From positions 1 through 64,000 of the forward strand of contig NZ_JBFLUG010000021.1 in the NCBI RefSeq assembly GCF_041008525.1: a DNA stretch of 64,000 nt. Direction: 5' to 3'. Positions within the stretch are counted from its first letter, which is position 1; the number at the start of each line of letters is the position of its first letter. This DNA comes from Parafrankia sp041008525 (GTDB lineage: Bacteria > Actinomycetota > Actinomycetes > Frankiales > Frankiaceae). Both the position numbers and the translations under genes were made by a program. Of this stretch, positions 25,701 through 35,900 are shown piece by piece. The notes beneath the pieces are model-generated. The model was not told where the DNA came from. It saw nothing but the letters and a program-made list of their open reading frames with translations, and made no database searches.

Positions 25701-28024
25701 TCGTGTTCACCAGTGCGCTCGGGCTCGGCGAGCTGTTCGACGCCGGCGTCCGCCGCCACTTCGGCGACCCCGTCTGGATCATCTCGCAGGGTCCGCAGGT
25801 GCTGCTGGACGCGCAGGTCACCGAGCTCGACGGCGGCCTGCTGGTCAACTGGGACGTCCGCGAGGACGAGTTCCCGCCCGGCGTCGTCGACGCGATGTTC
25901 GGCGCCTTCGAGCGGCTCGTCCGCGACCTCGCCGGTGCCGCCGGTGCCGCCGGTGCCTGGGACACCGCCGTGGACGACCTGCTGCCGGGCACGGCCCGCG
26001 ACGTCCGCCGGGCGGTCAACGACACCGCGGGGCCGTCGCCGTCCCGCCTGCTGCACGAGGCGTTCTTCGCGCGGGCCGGGCACACTCCCGACGCCCCCGC
26101 CCTGCTGTGGGACGGCGAGCACGGTCCCGCCGCCCTGACCTACGGCGAGCTGCGCACCCGGGCGCTGGCCCTCGCCGGTGCGCTGGCGCGCCACGGCGTG
26201 CACCGCGGTGACCTGGTCGGCGTCAGCCTGCCCAAGGGACCGTCCCAGGTGGCCGCCGTCCTCGGCGTGCTGGCGGCGGGCGGGACGTACGTGCCGGTGG
26301 GCGTCGAGCAGCCGTCCGCCCGGGTGGAGCGGATCGCGAGGGCCGCCGGGTTCACCGTCCTGATCACCGACGCGCCGCGTGACGGGGTCCCCCCGGCGAT
26401 CATCCAGATCACGCCCGACCAGACGACCACCGACGAGGCCCCTGACCCGGCCTCGAACCAGGCCTCGAACCAGGCCGCGAACCAGCACTCGGACCAGGCG
26501 ACCGACCCGGCCGCCGACCCGGCCGCCGGTCCGGCTGTGGAGCCGGACGTGCAGGCGCCCGCCGAGCTCGGCGGGCTGGACAGGCCTGCCTACGTGCTGT
26601 TCACCTCAGGGTCGACCGGCCAGCCCAAGGGCGTCGAGGTCGGGCACCGGGCGGCGGTGAACACCATCGACGACCTGGCCGAACGCCTCGGCCTCGGCGC
26701 CGGCGACCGCACCCTGGCGGTGTCGGCGCTCGACTTCGACCTGTCGGTGTTCGACCTGTTCGCGCCGCTGTCCGTCGGCGGTGCGGTCGTGCTGGTCGAC
26801 GAGCATTCCCGGCGGGAGGCGCGGCGCTGGGCCGAACTGGTCCGCGACCACCGGGTGACGATCCTGAACTGCGTGCCCACGGTGCTCGACCTGGTGCTGT
26901 CCGCCGGGGTGGAGCTCGGCGGGTCGCTGCGCGCCGTCCTGCTCGGTGGCGACCGGGTCGGCGTCGACCTGCCGGGCCGCCTGGTCGCTGCGGTTCCCGG
27001 TGCCCGGTTCCTCGGCCTCGGCGGCACGACCGAGACCGCGATCCATTCGACGGTGTGCGAGGTCGCCGGCGCCGAGCCGGTGCCCGGCTGGTGGCGGTCC
27101 GTGCCGTACGGGACGCCGCTGCGCAACGTCCGGCTGCGTGTCGTCGATCCGCTCGGGCGGGACTGCCCCGACCACGTCGCCGGCGAGCTGTGGATCGGCG
27201 GGGACGGTGTCGCCCGCGGATACCTGGGTGATCCGGAGCGGACCGCGGACCGGTTCGTCGAGCACGCAGGCCTGCGCTGGTACCGCACCGGTGACCTGGC
27301 CCGCTACCAGCCCGACGGCACGGTCGAGTTCCTCGGGCGGCGCGATCACCAGGTCAAGATCCGGGGTTTCCGGATCGAGCTGGGCGAGGTCGAGGCTGCG
27401 CTGGCGACCCTGCCCGAGGTGCAGGCCGGCGTAGCGGTGCTCGTCGACGGTGCCGGCGGGCATCCCGCCGCACTCGGCGCCGGGATCGTCCCCGCCGGTG
27501 CCCCGACAGGCACCGAGCTGTCGGCCGCCGTGCGGGAGGGCCTGCGGCGGGTACTGCCGCCGCACATGGTGCCGGACCTGGTCGTCACGTTCGACGCCAT
27601 GCCGCTCACGGCGAACGGGAAGATCGACCGGAGGGCCGTCACCGCGGCCGTGCGCCGGGCCGTGGGCGGCTCCGGTGACCGCACGCCGCCGCGCAGCGAC
27701 CTCGAACGGGTCGTGCACACCGTCTGGTGCGACGTGCTGGGGATCACGGAGTTCGGCGTCACCGACGAGTTCTTCGCACTCGGTGGCGACTCCGTCCTCG
27801 CCACGGCCGTGGTGCGGCGGCTGCGCGACGAGCTGGACACGACCGCGGTCAGCGTGCGCTCCCTGTTCGCGGCCCCGACCGTGGCGACGCTCGCCGACCG
27901 GATCCGCGCGGCCGATACCGTGCCCGGCCGGTCGGAGCGGGTCGCCACGATCGTCCTGGAGATCGCGGCGATGACGGACGAGGAGGTCGCCGACGAACTC
28001 GGCGACACAGGAGGCCCCCGATGA
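22721..28024 (+). CDS. Salicylate synthase fused to an NRPS loading/cyclisation module (SalS-ArCP-Cy-A-PCP)
   Basis: A 1767-residue protein. Residues 1-455 are an MbtI/Irp9-type chorismate-to-salicylate enzyme ('AGFSPETVVEV', 'STQPLAGTRA', 'RSDPKEIYEH'). Residues 495-575 are an aryl carrier protein with phosphopantetheine Ser524 in GLESI. Residues 637-1085 are a heterocyclisation domain with the DxxxxD motif near 766-772 ('LDVDMVAAD'). Residues 1108-1635 are an adenylation domain whose hand-read code D-L-F-N-L-G-L-I-H-K is closest to known cysteine codes. A peptidyl carrier with Ser1691 follows. It should make salicylate, take it up as a thioester, and condense and cyclise it with Cys (or Ser/Thr) to a hydroxyphenyl-azoline. 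GTG 22721 overlaps MbtH; the 3' end overlaps the ligase gene. Confidence 0.88.
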   Translation: MSSPSNSHRRTVPLAQPPATVAARLARGAGGPFVVYERAGEWSFGVGVLAEIELRAGELRHRTGTGPWHVEPPGPAPLGRVADILAGLGFTDWRAYGWAAFELSHLLAGLAVPAGPDPLLHLVIPRREVRLTDGVAVVRSLDADDPRDRPDLGQVGASESSESSDLDDLDDLVEVVMSAPPPAATGPLLTVDLEHGVDAYQRSVATAVADIRADRLRKVILSRVVPVDGDVDLVATYEAGRAGNTPARSFLLDTGYLRAAGFSPETVVEVAADGLVSTQPLAGTRALTGERATDGELREELRSDPKEIYEHAVSVQACQDELSRFCRPGSVTVDEFMTVLERGSVQHLASRVAGRLAAGRDAWDALGTVFPSITASGVPKAAACAAISGYETGPRGLYSGAVLMVGADGSMDAALVLRTVFQRDGRTWLRAGAGIVAQSDPVREAEETREKLRSVSRFLVAAPAPAPAASAPAPAPADASAAAAAGPVLGSDIEAIRAMVAELLDEEPAAIGDEENLFELGLESIALMKAVGRWRRAGVPVSFGELAENPTVDGWFKILSIRAPEAAPAGAPARHGEPIGGRGGGRGDEATPVGPGLTAGTAAESVAGPALDTAGKPGAPPTAGTATEAAPGAGGEFPLALMQHAYWVGRDGGQPLGQVAAHLFTEFDGDGVDPERLRLAVEKLIARHDMLRMRVTDNGAQVIEETSGWRGLTVHDLRDLDEAAAQARLAEIRDLMSHEKLDIEAGEVFATALSLLPGDRSRLHLDVDMVAADAVSYRVLLADLAHFYDRPAEVLPPPGYTYREYRAARGPARAAAARAAAEWWQGRLPSLPGAPGLPRAAATTDLTAAAGPAAAGAGAGAQGRPTVSRRYFVLPPSTREALLRAAHSRGVTPAMAVATAFAEVLAGWSTESRFVLNVPMFDREPVHADINQVVGDFTSSVLLEVDLTEQLPFAARVRQVQARLHADAAHAEYSGVEVLRDLTRRTGEQVLAPVVFTSALGLGELFDAGVRRHFGDPVWIISQGPQVLLDAQVTELDGGLLVNWDVREDEFPPGVVDAMFGAFERLVRDLAGAAGAAGAWDTAVDDLLPGTARDVRRAVNDTAGPSPSRLLHEAFFARAGHTPDAPALLWDGEHGPAALTYGELRTRALALAGALARHGVHRGDLVGVSLPKGPSQVAAVLGVLAAGGTYVPVGVEQPSARVERIARAAGFTVLITDAPRDGVPPAIIQITPDQTTTDEAPDPASNQASNQAANQHSDQATDPAADPAAGPAVEPDVQAPAELGGLDRPAYVLFTSGSTGQPKGVEVGHRAAVNTIDDLAERLGLGAGDRTLAVSALDFDLSVFDLFAPLSVGGAVVLVDEHSRREARRWAELVRDHRVTILNCVPTVLDLVLSAGVELGGSLRAVLLGGDRVGVDLPGRLVAAVPGARFLGLGGTTETAIHSTVCEVAGAEPVPGWWRSVPYGTPLRNVRLRVVDPLGRDCPDHVAGELWIGGDGVARGYLGDPERTADRFVEHAGLRWYRTGDLARYQPDGTVEFLGRRDHQVKIRGFRIELGEVEAALATLPEVQAGVAVLVDGAGGHPAALGAGIVPAGAPTGTELSAAVREGLRRVLPPHMVPDLVVTFDAMPLTANGKIDRRAVTAAVRRAVGGSGDRTPPRSDLERVVHTVWCDVLGITEFGVTDEFFALGGDSVLATAVVRRLRDELDTTAVSVRSLFAAPTVATLADRIRAADTVPGRSERVATIVLEIAAMTDEEVADELGDTGGPR

Positions 28025-29715
28025 CCGCTCCGTCGACGGCACCCGTGCCAACCCCCCACCCGGGGGAGGCGAACGAGGGCTGGGTGCGGTGGCCGGCCGA
28101 GTTCGTCCAGCGCTACCAGGACGCCGGGTACTGGGGCGACCAGACACTGGACGGCCTGCTGCGTGAGTGGGCCCGCCGGTTCGGACCAGCCACCGCGCTG
28201 GTCTCGGGGTCCGAGCGGATCAGCTACGCCGCGCTCGACGAGGCGGTGGACGACCTCAGCGCCGGCCTGGCGTCCCTCGGCATCGGCCCCGGCGACCACC
28301 TGGTGGTGCACCTGCCCAACCGGGCCGAGTTCGTGACCGTCGTGTTCGCGCTGATGCGCCTCGGGGCGATCGGTGTCATGGCGCTGCCCGCCCACCGGCG
28401 GGTGGAGATCGAGCACTTCGCGCGCCTGTCCGGAGCGGTCGGGTACGTCGTCGCCGACCGGCACGAGGGCTTCGACTACCGGGAGCTGGCCCGCGAGGTG
28501 GTCGACGCCGTCCCCTCGGTGCGCCACGTCCTGGTGGCCGGCGACCCCGGACCGGGCTCCGGCCAGGGCGTGTTCACCGGGTTCGCCGAGCTCGCCGCCG
28601 CCGGGCGCTCCGCCCGCCTGGCCGCGACGTCCGGTGCTGCCGGGGTGGGGCGGGAGCCGGGTGACATCGCCCTGCTGCTCATCTCCGGCGGGACGACCGG
28701 CAAGCCCAAGCTGATCCCGCGCACCCACCGGGACTACGCCTACAACGCCCGGGCCAGCGCCCAGGTGTGCGGGCTCACCGCGGACGACGTCTACCTGGTC
28801 GCGCTGCCCGCCGCGCACAACTTCCCGCTGGCGTGCCCGGGGATCCTCGGCGCGTTCGGCGTGGGCGCCACGGTCGTGATGGCGTCGGCGTCCAGCCCGG
28901 ACGTCGTCTTCGACCTGATCGCCCGTGAGGGTGTCACCGTCACCGCGGCCGTGCCGCCGCTGGTGCGGCTGTGGGTCGAGGCCGCCGGGTGGGAGGGGCC
29001 TGACACGACCAGCCTGCGTCTGGTCCAGGTGGGCGGGGCCAAGCTCGACGAGGGTCTGGCCCAGCGGATCGCCCCGACGCTCGGGGCCCGCGTCCAGCAG
29101 GTCTTCGGCATGGCCGAGGGGCTGCTGAACTTCACCCGCCTCGACGACCCCGACGAGCTCGTCTTCACCTCGCAGGGCCGTCCGCTGGCCGAGGCCGACG
29201 AGATCCGGGTGCTCGACGGGTCCGGCCGGCCGGTGGCCGCCGGGCAGGTCGGGGAGCTGTGGACCCGGGGCCCCTACACCATCCGCGGGTACTACCGGGC
29301 CGCCGAGCACAACAGCACCGTCTTCGGCTCCGACGGCTTCTTCCGCACCGGCGATCTCGTCCGCCAGCTCCCGACCGGCCACCTGGTCGTCGAGGGCCGG
29401 GTCAAGGACGTGATCAACCGGGGTGGGGAGAACGTCTCGGCCGGGGAGCTGGAGGAGCACCTGCTGACCCACCCGGCGATCGCCCTGGCGGCGGTCGTCG
29501 GCCTGCCCGACCCCGACGTGGGGGAGAGCGTCTGCGCCGCCGTCGTCCCCGTCACGGGCGGCGCGGTCCGGCTCAAGGAGATCAAGAACTACCTGCGGGA
29601 CCGCGGCCTGGCCCGGTTCATGCTGCCCGACCGCCTGGCCGTCGTCGACGAGTTCCCCTACACGGCCGTCGGGAAGATCGACAAGCGGGAGCTGCGTCGC
29701 CGGCTCGAACAGTGA
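28021..29715 (+). CDS. Salicylate-AMP ligase (stand-alone aryl adenylation enzyme)
   Basis: A 564-residue member of the MbtA/YbtE/DhbE family. It has the ATP-binding loop 'SGGTTGKPKLIPRTH' near 220-235, 'FRTGDLV' and the C-terminal catalytic lysine in 'GKIDKREL'. The specificity loop reads AHNFPLACPG, with Cys272 where DHB-activating DhbE has Ser; by established work on the family this Cys marks salicylate activators. It loads salicylate on the aryl carrier domain of the preceding protein. ATG 28021 overlaps the upstream stop by four bases (ATGA), so translation is coupled. A 235-base gap separates it from the giant NRPS. Confidence 0.9.
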   Translation: MTAPSTAPVPTPHPGEANEGWVRWPAEFVQRYQDAGYWGDQTLDGLLREWARRFGPATALVSGSERISYAALDEAVDDLSAGLASLGIGPGDHLVVHLPNRAEFVTVVFALMRLGAIGVMALPAHRRVEIEHFARLSGAVGYVVADRHEGFDYRELAREVVDAVPSVRHVLVAGDPGPGSGQGVFTGFAELAAAGRSARLAATSGAAGVGREPGDIALLLISGGTTGKPKLIPRTHRDYAYNARASAQVCGLTADDVYLVALPAAHNFPLACPGILGAFGVGATVVMASASSPDVVFDLIAREGVTVTAAVPPLVRLWVEAAGWEGPDTTSLRLVQVGGAKLDEGLAQRIAPTLGARVQQVFGMAEGLLNFTRLDDPDELVFTSQGRPLAEADEIRVLDGSGRPVAAGQVGELWTRGPYTIRGYYRAAEHNSTVFGSDGFFRTGDLVRQLPTGHLVVEGRVKDVINRGGENVSAGELEEHLLTHPAIALAAVVGLPDPDVGESVCAAVVPVTGGAVRLKEIKNYLRDRGLARFMLPDRLAVVDEFPYTAVGKIDKRELRRRLEQ

Positions 29716-29950
29716 CACCACCCCGCTGACCCCGGCCGGTGCCCGCCCCTGTCCCCGGCGGCCCGGCCCGCACTCATGAGATCGGTTCGTCCCGCCCCGC
29801 CCCCATCTGCCCGTCCGTCCCATCCGTCCCGCCTCTGGATGCCGGCCGCCGCCCGCGGCACCCTGCCTCCGGTCGCGGGCCGGACGGAAGCCGGGGCCGC
29901 GGAGCGGGGCTCGCGGCCTGCCCGCGACGTATTCCGGAGGTAGTGGACAC

Positions 29951-32900
29951 GTGGCCAGCCCCGACCCGCAGGAGCGCAAGCGCGAGCTGCTCCGCCGCCG
30001 CCTGGCGGCCGAGAGCCTCGCCTCGGCCGGGCCGGCCGACGTGGGCGCGCGGCGCAGCCGGCTGCCCGGCGAGGGCCACCCACTGAGCCCCGGACAGCTG
30101 CGGATGTGGTTCCTGCAGCAGCTCGACCCGTCGAGCACCGCCTACAACGTGGCCGCCGCCTTCGACCTCACCGGCCCGGTGGACGCCGCCGCGCTGCACG
30201 ACGCTCTGCGCGCGCTCGCCGACCGTCACGAGATCCTGCGCACGACCTACCGCTCCACGCCCGGCGGCCAGCCCGAACAGGTGGTGCACGCCGACCTGGA
30301 ACCGGGCTGGTCCAGCCACGACGTCTCCACCGAGGTGCCCTTTGGAGACTCTGCCGAGCCGGCGGGATGGCGTGAGCTGCTTGTCGACGAGATCGCGCAG
30401 CGCGCCGCACGCCACGTCTTCGACCTCACCGCCGCCTCGCCGCTGCGGGTGACCCTGATCCGCACCGCGCCCGAGCGGCACGTCCTCCTCATGGTCGCCC
30501 ACCACGTGGCCTGGGACGACACCTCCTGGGAGATCTTCTTCCGGGAGCTGTTCGCCGACTACGACCGGCTGCGCGCCGGCGCCGAGGCGGCGCCGGCGGA
30601 CGCCCAGGCACCGCAGTACCTCGACCTTGCCGTGCCCGCCACCGCCGCCACGGGCACGGACACGGGCGCCGCTCCGGGTGCCCCGGCGGGCGTGGCGCCG
30701 GGCGACGCCGGGGCGCTCGCGTACTGGCGCGGCATCCTGACCGGGCTGCCCGAACCGCTGCGGTTCACCGGCGGCGAGCAGGTATCCGTCGCCAGGGACG
30801 CCGACGCAGACGCGGACGCCGACCGGGGCGGTCAGGCCGTCCACCGGGCGGCGGCCGGAACGGCGTCGCGGGTGCGGGTCTTCGCCACCGACCACGGGGC
30901 CACACCGTTCATGGTGCTGCTCGCCGCGTTCGCCGGGGTGCTGCACCGGCACACCGGTGCCACCGACCTCGTCATCGGCTCCCCGGTGGTCAACCGGGAC
31001 GCGCCGGGCGCGGACCGCCTCCTCGGCTACTTCGGGAACACCGTGGCCCTGCGGGTCGGCGTCCGGCCCGGCGACACCTTCGCGGACCTGCTGGCGCGGA
31101 CCCGGCAGACCTGCCGCGGCGCGTTCGCCCACCAGCACGTCGACCTCGAGGACGTCGTCCGCGCCGCCAACCCGGACCGCTCCGACGGAGTCTGGAGCGT
31201 CTTCACCACGATGTTCGCGGTGCGGACGCCCGCCGCGGAGCACCTCGCCGCCCAGCAGCTGCGCGGCTCCCGGCGACCACTGCACCACGGCAGCTCCCAG
31301 TTCCCCCTCGGGGTCATGGCCGAGATCGGTGACGACCACCTCGACCTGGAAGCCACCTTCCTCACCGGGGAGGTGGCCGCCTCGACGGCCGCGGCGATGC
31401 TGCGCCACCTGGAGGCGTTCCTCGACCAGGTGCTGCGGCATCCGGACCGCCCACTGGCCTCCGTCGACCTGCTGACCCCCGCCGAACGTCACCGCATCCT
31501 CACCACGTGGAACGACACCGCGGCACCCAGCCCGGCGGCGAGGTGGGTCGAGCTGTTCACCCGGCAGGCACGCGGGAACCCCGGCCACCCGGCCGTCGTG
31601 ACCACCGACGCCTCCCTCCCCGGCGCCTCCCTCACCTACGGCGAGCTGGCCGCACGCGCCGAGCTGCTCGCCGGCCGGCTGCGCGCGCACGGCGCGGGCC
31701 CGGGCACCATCGTCGCGCTGGCGCTGCCGCGCACTCCCGACCTGCTCGTGGCGCTGGTGGGCGTCGCCCGCACCGGCGCCGCCCACCTGCCGGTGGACCC
31801 CGACTACCCGGCCGACCGGATCAGCTTCGTCCTCGACGACGCGGCACCGGCGCTGTTGGTGACCACCCGCGCGCTCGCCGCCGACCTGCCCACCCCCGCC
31901 GGGACCAGGACCGTCCTCATGGACGCACCCGCCTCCGTGGAACCCGCGCCCGTTCCGCGAGCCGCGGACGGCGGCCCGGACGCGGCGGACCCGGCTGCCC
32001 TGACAGGGGCCGGCGCGCTGGCGGGTGCTGCCTACGTGATCTACACCTCGGGTTCGACCGGACGTCCGAAGGGCGTCGTCGTGCCGCACCGGGCGCTGAC
32101 GAACTTCCTGGACTGCATGGTCGACCTGTTCGGGCTCGGCCCGGCGGACCGGGTGCTCGCGCTGACCACCCTGTCGTTCGACATCGCGGCCCTGGAACTG
32201 CTCGCCCCGCTGACCGCCGGGGCCACCGTCCACCTCGCCGGCCAGGACGAGGCCCGCGACCCGGCCGGCCTCGCCGCACTGCTCGCCGCGGGCACCCTCA
32301 CGCTCGCGCAGGCGACGCCGTCGATGTGGCAGTCGATCCTCGCGGCGGCCGGCGACGCGCGCTTCGGCGGCGTGCGCCTGCTCAGCGGCGGGGAGGGCCT
32401 GCCTGCCGGGCTGGCCGGCGCGCTCACCGCCCGCGCCGACGACGTCGTGAACATGTACGGCCCGACCGAGACGACCATCTGGTCGACGGCCGGCCCGGTG
32501 CCGCCGGTTGGCCCGGTTGGCCCGGCCGGGGCGACCGCGGCCCGGCCGACGGTGGGACGCCCGATCCGCTCGACCCAGGTGTACCTGCTGGACGCCGGGC
32601 TCGCCCCGGTCGCCCCCGGCATGCTCGGCGAGCTCTACATCGGCGGCGACGGCGTCGCCGACGGGTACCTGGGCCGCCCCGGGCTCACCGCGTCCCGCTT
32701 CGTGGCCGACCCGTTCGGTACCGGTACGCGGATCTACCGCACCGGTGACCTGGCCCGCTGGACGTCCGACGGCGACCTGGACGTCGTCGGACGGGTGGAC
32801 GACCAGGTCAAGCTGCGTGGCTTCCGGATCGAGCCGGGCGAGATCGAGGCGGTGCTGTCCGCCCACCCGCAGGTGGGGCGCGCCGCCGTGATCGTCCGGG

Positions 32901-35900
32901 ACGACGGCCCGGCCGGACGTCACCTCGTCGCCTACGTCGTCCCCGCCGCCGCCACCACCGCCGCCGCCACCACCACTGCCGCCGCCACCACTGCCACCGC
33001 CGCCGGTGTCACCGCGCCCGACCTGGCGGAGTTGCGTGCGCACGCGGCCGCGGCGCTGCCGGAGCACATGGTCCCCGCCGCGTTCGTGGTGCTGCCGGAG
33101 CTGCCGACGACGCCGAACGGCAAGCTCGACCGGCAGGCGCTGCCGCGTCCCGACTTCGCCGCCGCAGCGGGGTCGCGCGTGCCGGCCACGGAGGCCGAGG
33201 AACTGCTCTGCGAGCTGTTCGCGTCCGTCCTCGGGGTGGAGCGGGCCGGCGCCGACGACGCCTTCTTCCACCTCGGCGGCGACAGCATCCTGGCCTTCCA
33301 GCTGGTGGCCGGGGCGCGGGCCCGCGGGCTCACCTGCACCCTGCGGGACGTCTTCGCACATCCCACCCCCGCGGGCCTCGCCGCGGCCGCCGCCCCGACC
33401 GCCGCCGCCGCGGCGACCGACGGGGCGGCTCCCCCCGACGGGATCACGCTCGCCGGGGTCAGCCCGGCCGACGTCGAGCGGTGGCGTGGGCTCCACCCGG
33501 ACCTGGCCGACGTCTGGCCGCTGTCGCCGCTGCAGTCCGGCCTGCTGTTCCACGCGCTGCTCGACGACGCCTCGGCGGACGCCTACATCCTGCAGTTCGT
33601 CGTGGACGTCCACGGAGACGTGGAGCCGGCGCGGCTGCGGGCCGCCGCCCGGGCCCTGTTCGACCGGCACCCGAACCTGCGCTCGGCGTTCGTCTACGAC
33701 GGGGACGTCCCCGTCCAGATCGTGCCGGCGCGGATCGGTGCGGCCGCCTTCGACGAGGTGTGGACCGAGGTCGACCTGGCCGCGTGGCCGCGGGCGGAGG
33801 CCCTGGCCGAGGCCGAGCGCCTGGGGCGCGGCGACCGCCAGACCCCGTTCGACCTCACCGCCCCGCCACTGGTGCGCTTCCTGCTGCTGCGCACCGGCCC
33901 GCGGGACTGGCGCCTCGCGGTCAGCCCGCACCACATCGTCCTGGACGGCTGGTCGGTGCCGCTGCTGCTGCGCGAGCTTTTCCAGCTCTACACCGCCGCC
34001 GGGGCCGGCCCGCCGGACGTCTCCGCTCCGGCGGAGACAGCACTGCCGCCCGCCCCGTCCTACCTGGACTACCTGCGCTGGCTCGCCGCCCGGGACAGCG
34101 AGGCGTCCCGGCGGGCCTGGGCCGCGATCCTCGACGGCGTCACCGAGCCGACCCTGCTCGCCGCCGCCGAGGTGACGGGCGCCGAGGTGACCGCCACGCT
34201 GGAGCGCCATGCCGACGCCGACCTGACGGCGCGGCTCGGTGGGCTCGTCCGCGCCCACGGCTCGACCCTCAACACGGTGCTGCGCGCCGCGTGGGCGATC
34301 GTGCTGGGCCGCGCCGTCGGCCGCGACGACGTCGTCTTCGGGACGTCCGTCGCCGGCCGCCCGGCCGAGCTGCCCGGCGCGGCGGAGATGGTGGGCCTGC
34401 TGCTCGCGACGGTGCCGGTGCGGGTCACCGTCGACCCGGCGGAGAGCTTCGCCGGGCTGCTCGAGCGCGTCCGTGCCGAGCAGGCGGCGACGTTCGACCA
34501 TCACCACCTGGGGCTCGCCGAGATCCACGCGGCGGCGGGGCTGCCGGAGCTGTTCGACACCCTGCTCGTCCTGGAGTCCTACCCGTTCGACCAGGCCGGC
34601 CTGCTCGGGCCGGCCAGCGGCCTGACCCTGGCCGGTCTGACCGGCCACGACGCCACGCACTACCCGCTGACGATCCGGGTGATCCCGGGTGAGCGGCTGC
34701 GCTTCACCCTCAGCTACCGGCCGGACCGCCTGGACGAGGCCGTCGTCGCCGCGCTCGCCGACCGCCTCCTCGCCCTGCTCGCCGCCGCGGCGGTGGACCC
34801 GCGGCAGCCCGTCGGCGCCATCGGTGCGGCCGGCGAGGCCAACGCGGCCGGCGATGCCAACGCGGCCGGCGAGGCCGTCGCGGCTGGTGCCGTCGAGTCG
34901 TCCGAGGGGGGGCTGTCCGGAGCCGAGTCATCCGGGGCCGGGCTGTCCGATGCCAGGGCGGTGACGCTGCCGGAGCTGTTCGAGGCCCAGGTGGCGCGGG
35001 TGCCCGGCAACGTCGCCGTGACCTGGGGCGACGTCCAGCTGACCTACGCCGAGCTCGACGCCGCGGCGAACCGCCTCGCCGGGCTGCTGGCCGCGCGTGG
35101 CGTCGGCGTGGAGTCGATCGTCGCCGTCGCGGTGCCGCGGTCGGTCGACCTGGTCGTCGCCCTGCTCGCGGTGCAGAAGGCGGGGGCCGCCTACCTGCCG
35201 CTCGACACCGCCTACCCGGCCGACCGGCTGGCCTACATGATCGCCGACGCGGCGCCGGCGTGCCTGGTGACGACGTCCGAGGCACTGCCGGCCGTCCCCG
35301 CGCGCACCAGGGTGCCGGTGATCACACTGGACGCTCCGCCCGTGGTCGCCGCGCTGGCCGAGCAGGCCTGCGCATTGCTGCCGCCCGAGCGGCGGGCGCG
35401 TCCCGGCAACGCCGCCTATGTGATCTACACGTCCGGTTCGACGGGGCGTCCGAAGGGCGTCGTCGTCCCACACCAGACCGTGATCAGGCTGTTCGCGCAC
35501 ACCCATCCGTGGTTCGGCTTCGACGAGACCGACGTGTGGACGATGTTCCACTCGGCGTCGTTCGACTTCTCCGTCTGGGAGCTGTGGGGGCCGCTGCTGT
35601 ACGGCGGGCGGCTCGTCGTCGTCGACCACCACGTCTCGCGCTCCCCGGAGCTGTTCGAGCGGCTGCTGCGCCGCGAGTCGGTGACGGTCCTCAGCCAGAC
35701 CCCGTCGGCGTTCGCCCAGCTCGTCGAGGCCGACCGCGCCCGCCACGAAGCCCTGGGCACCACCGGTGCCGACGGGGCCGGTGCCGGGGACGTCCCGGCG
35801 GAGCTGGCGCTGCGCTACGTCGTGTTCGGTGGCGAGGCGCTCGACTTCGGCCGGCTGCCCGGCTGGTACGCCCGGCACCGCGACGACGCGCCCGTGCTCG

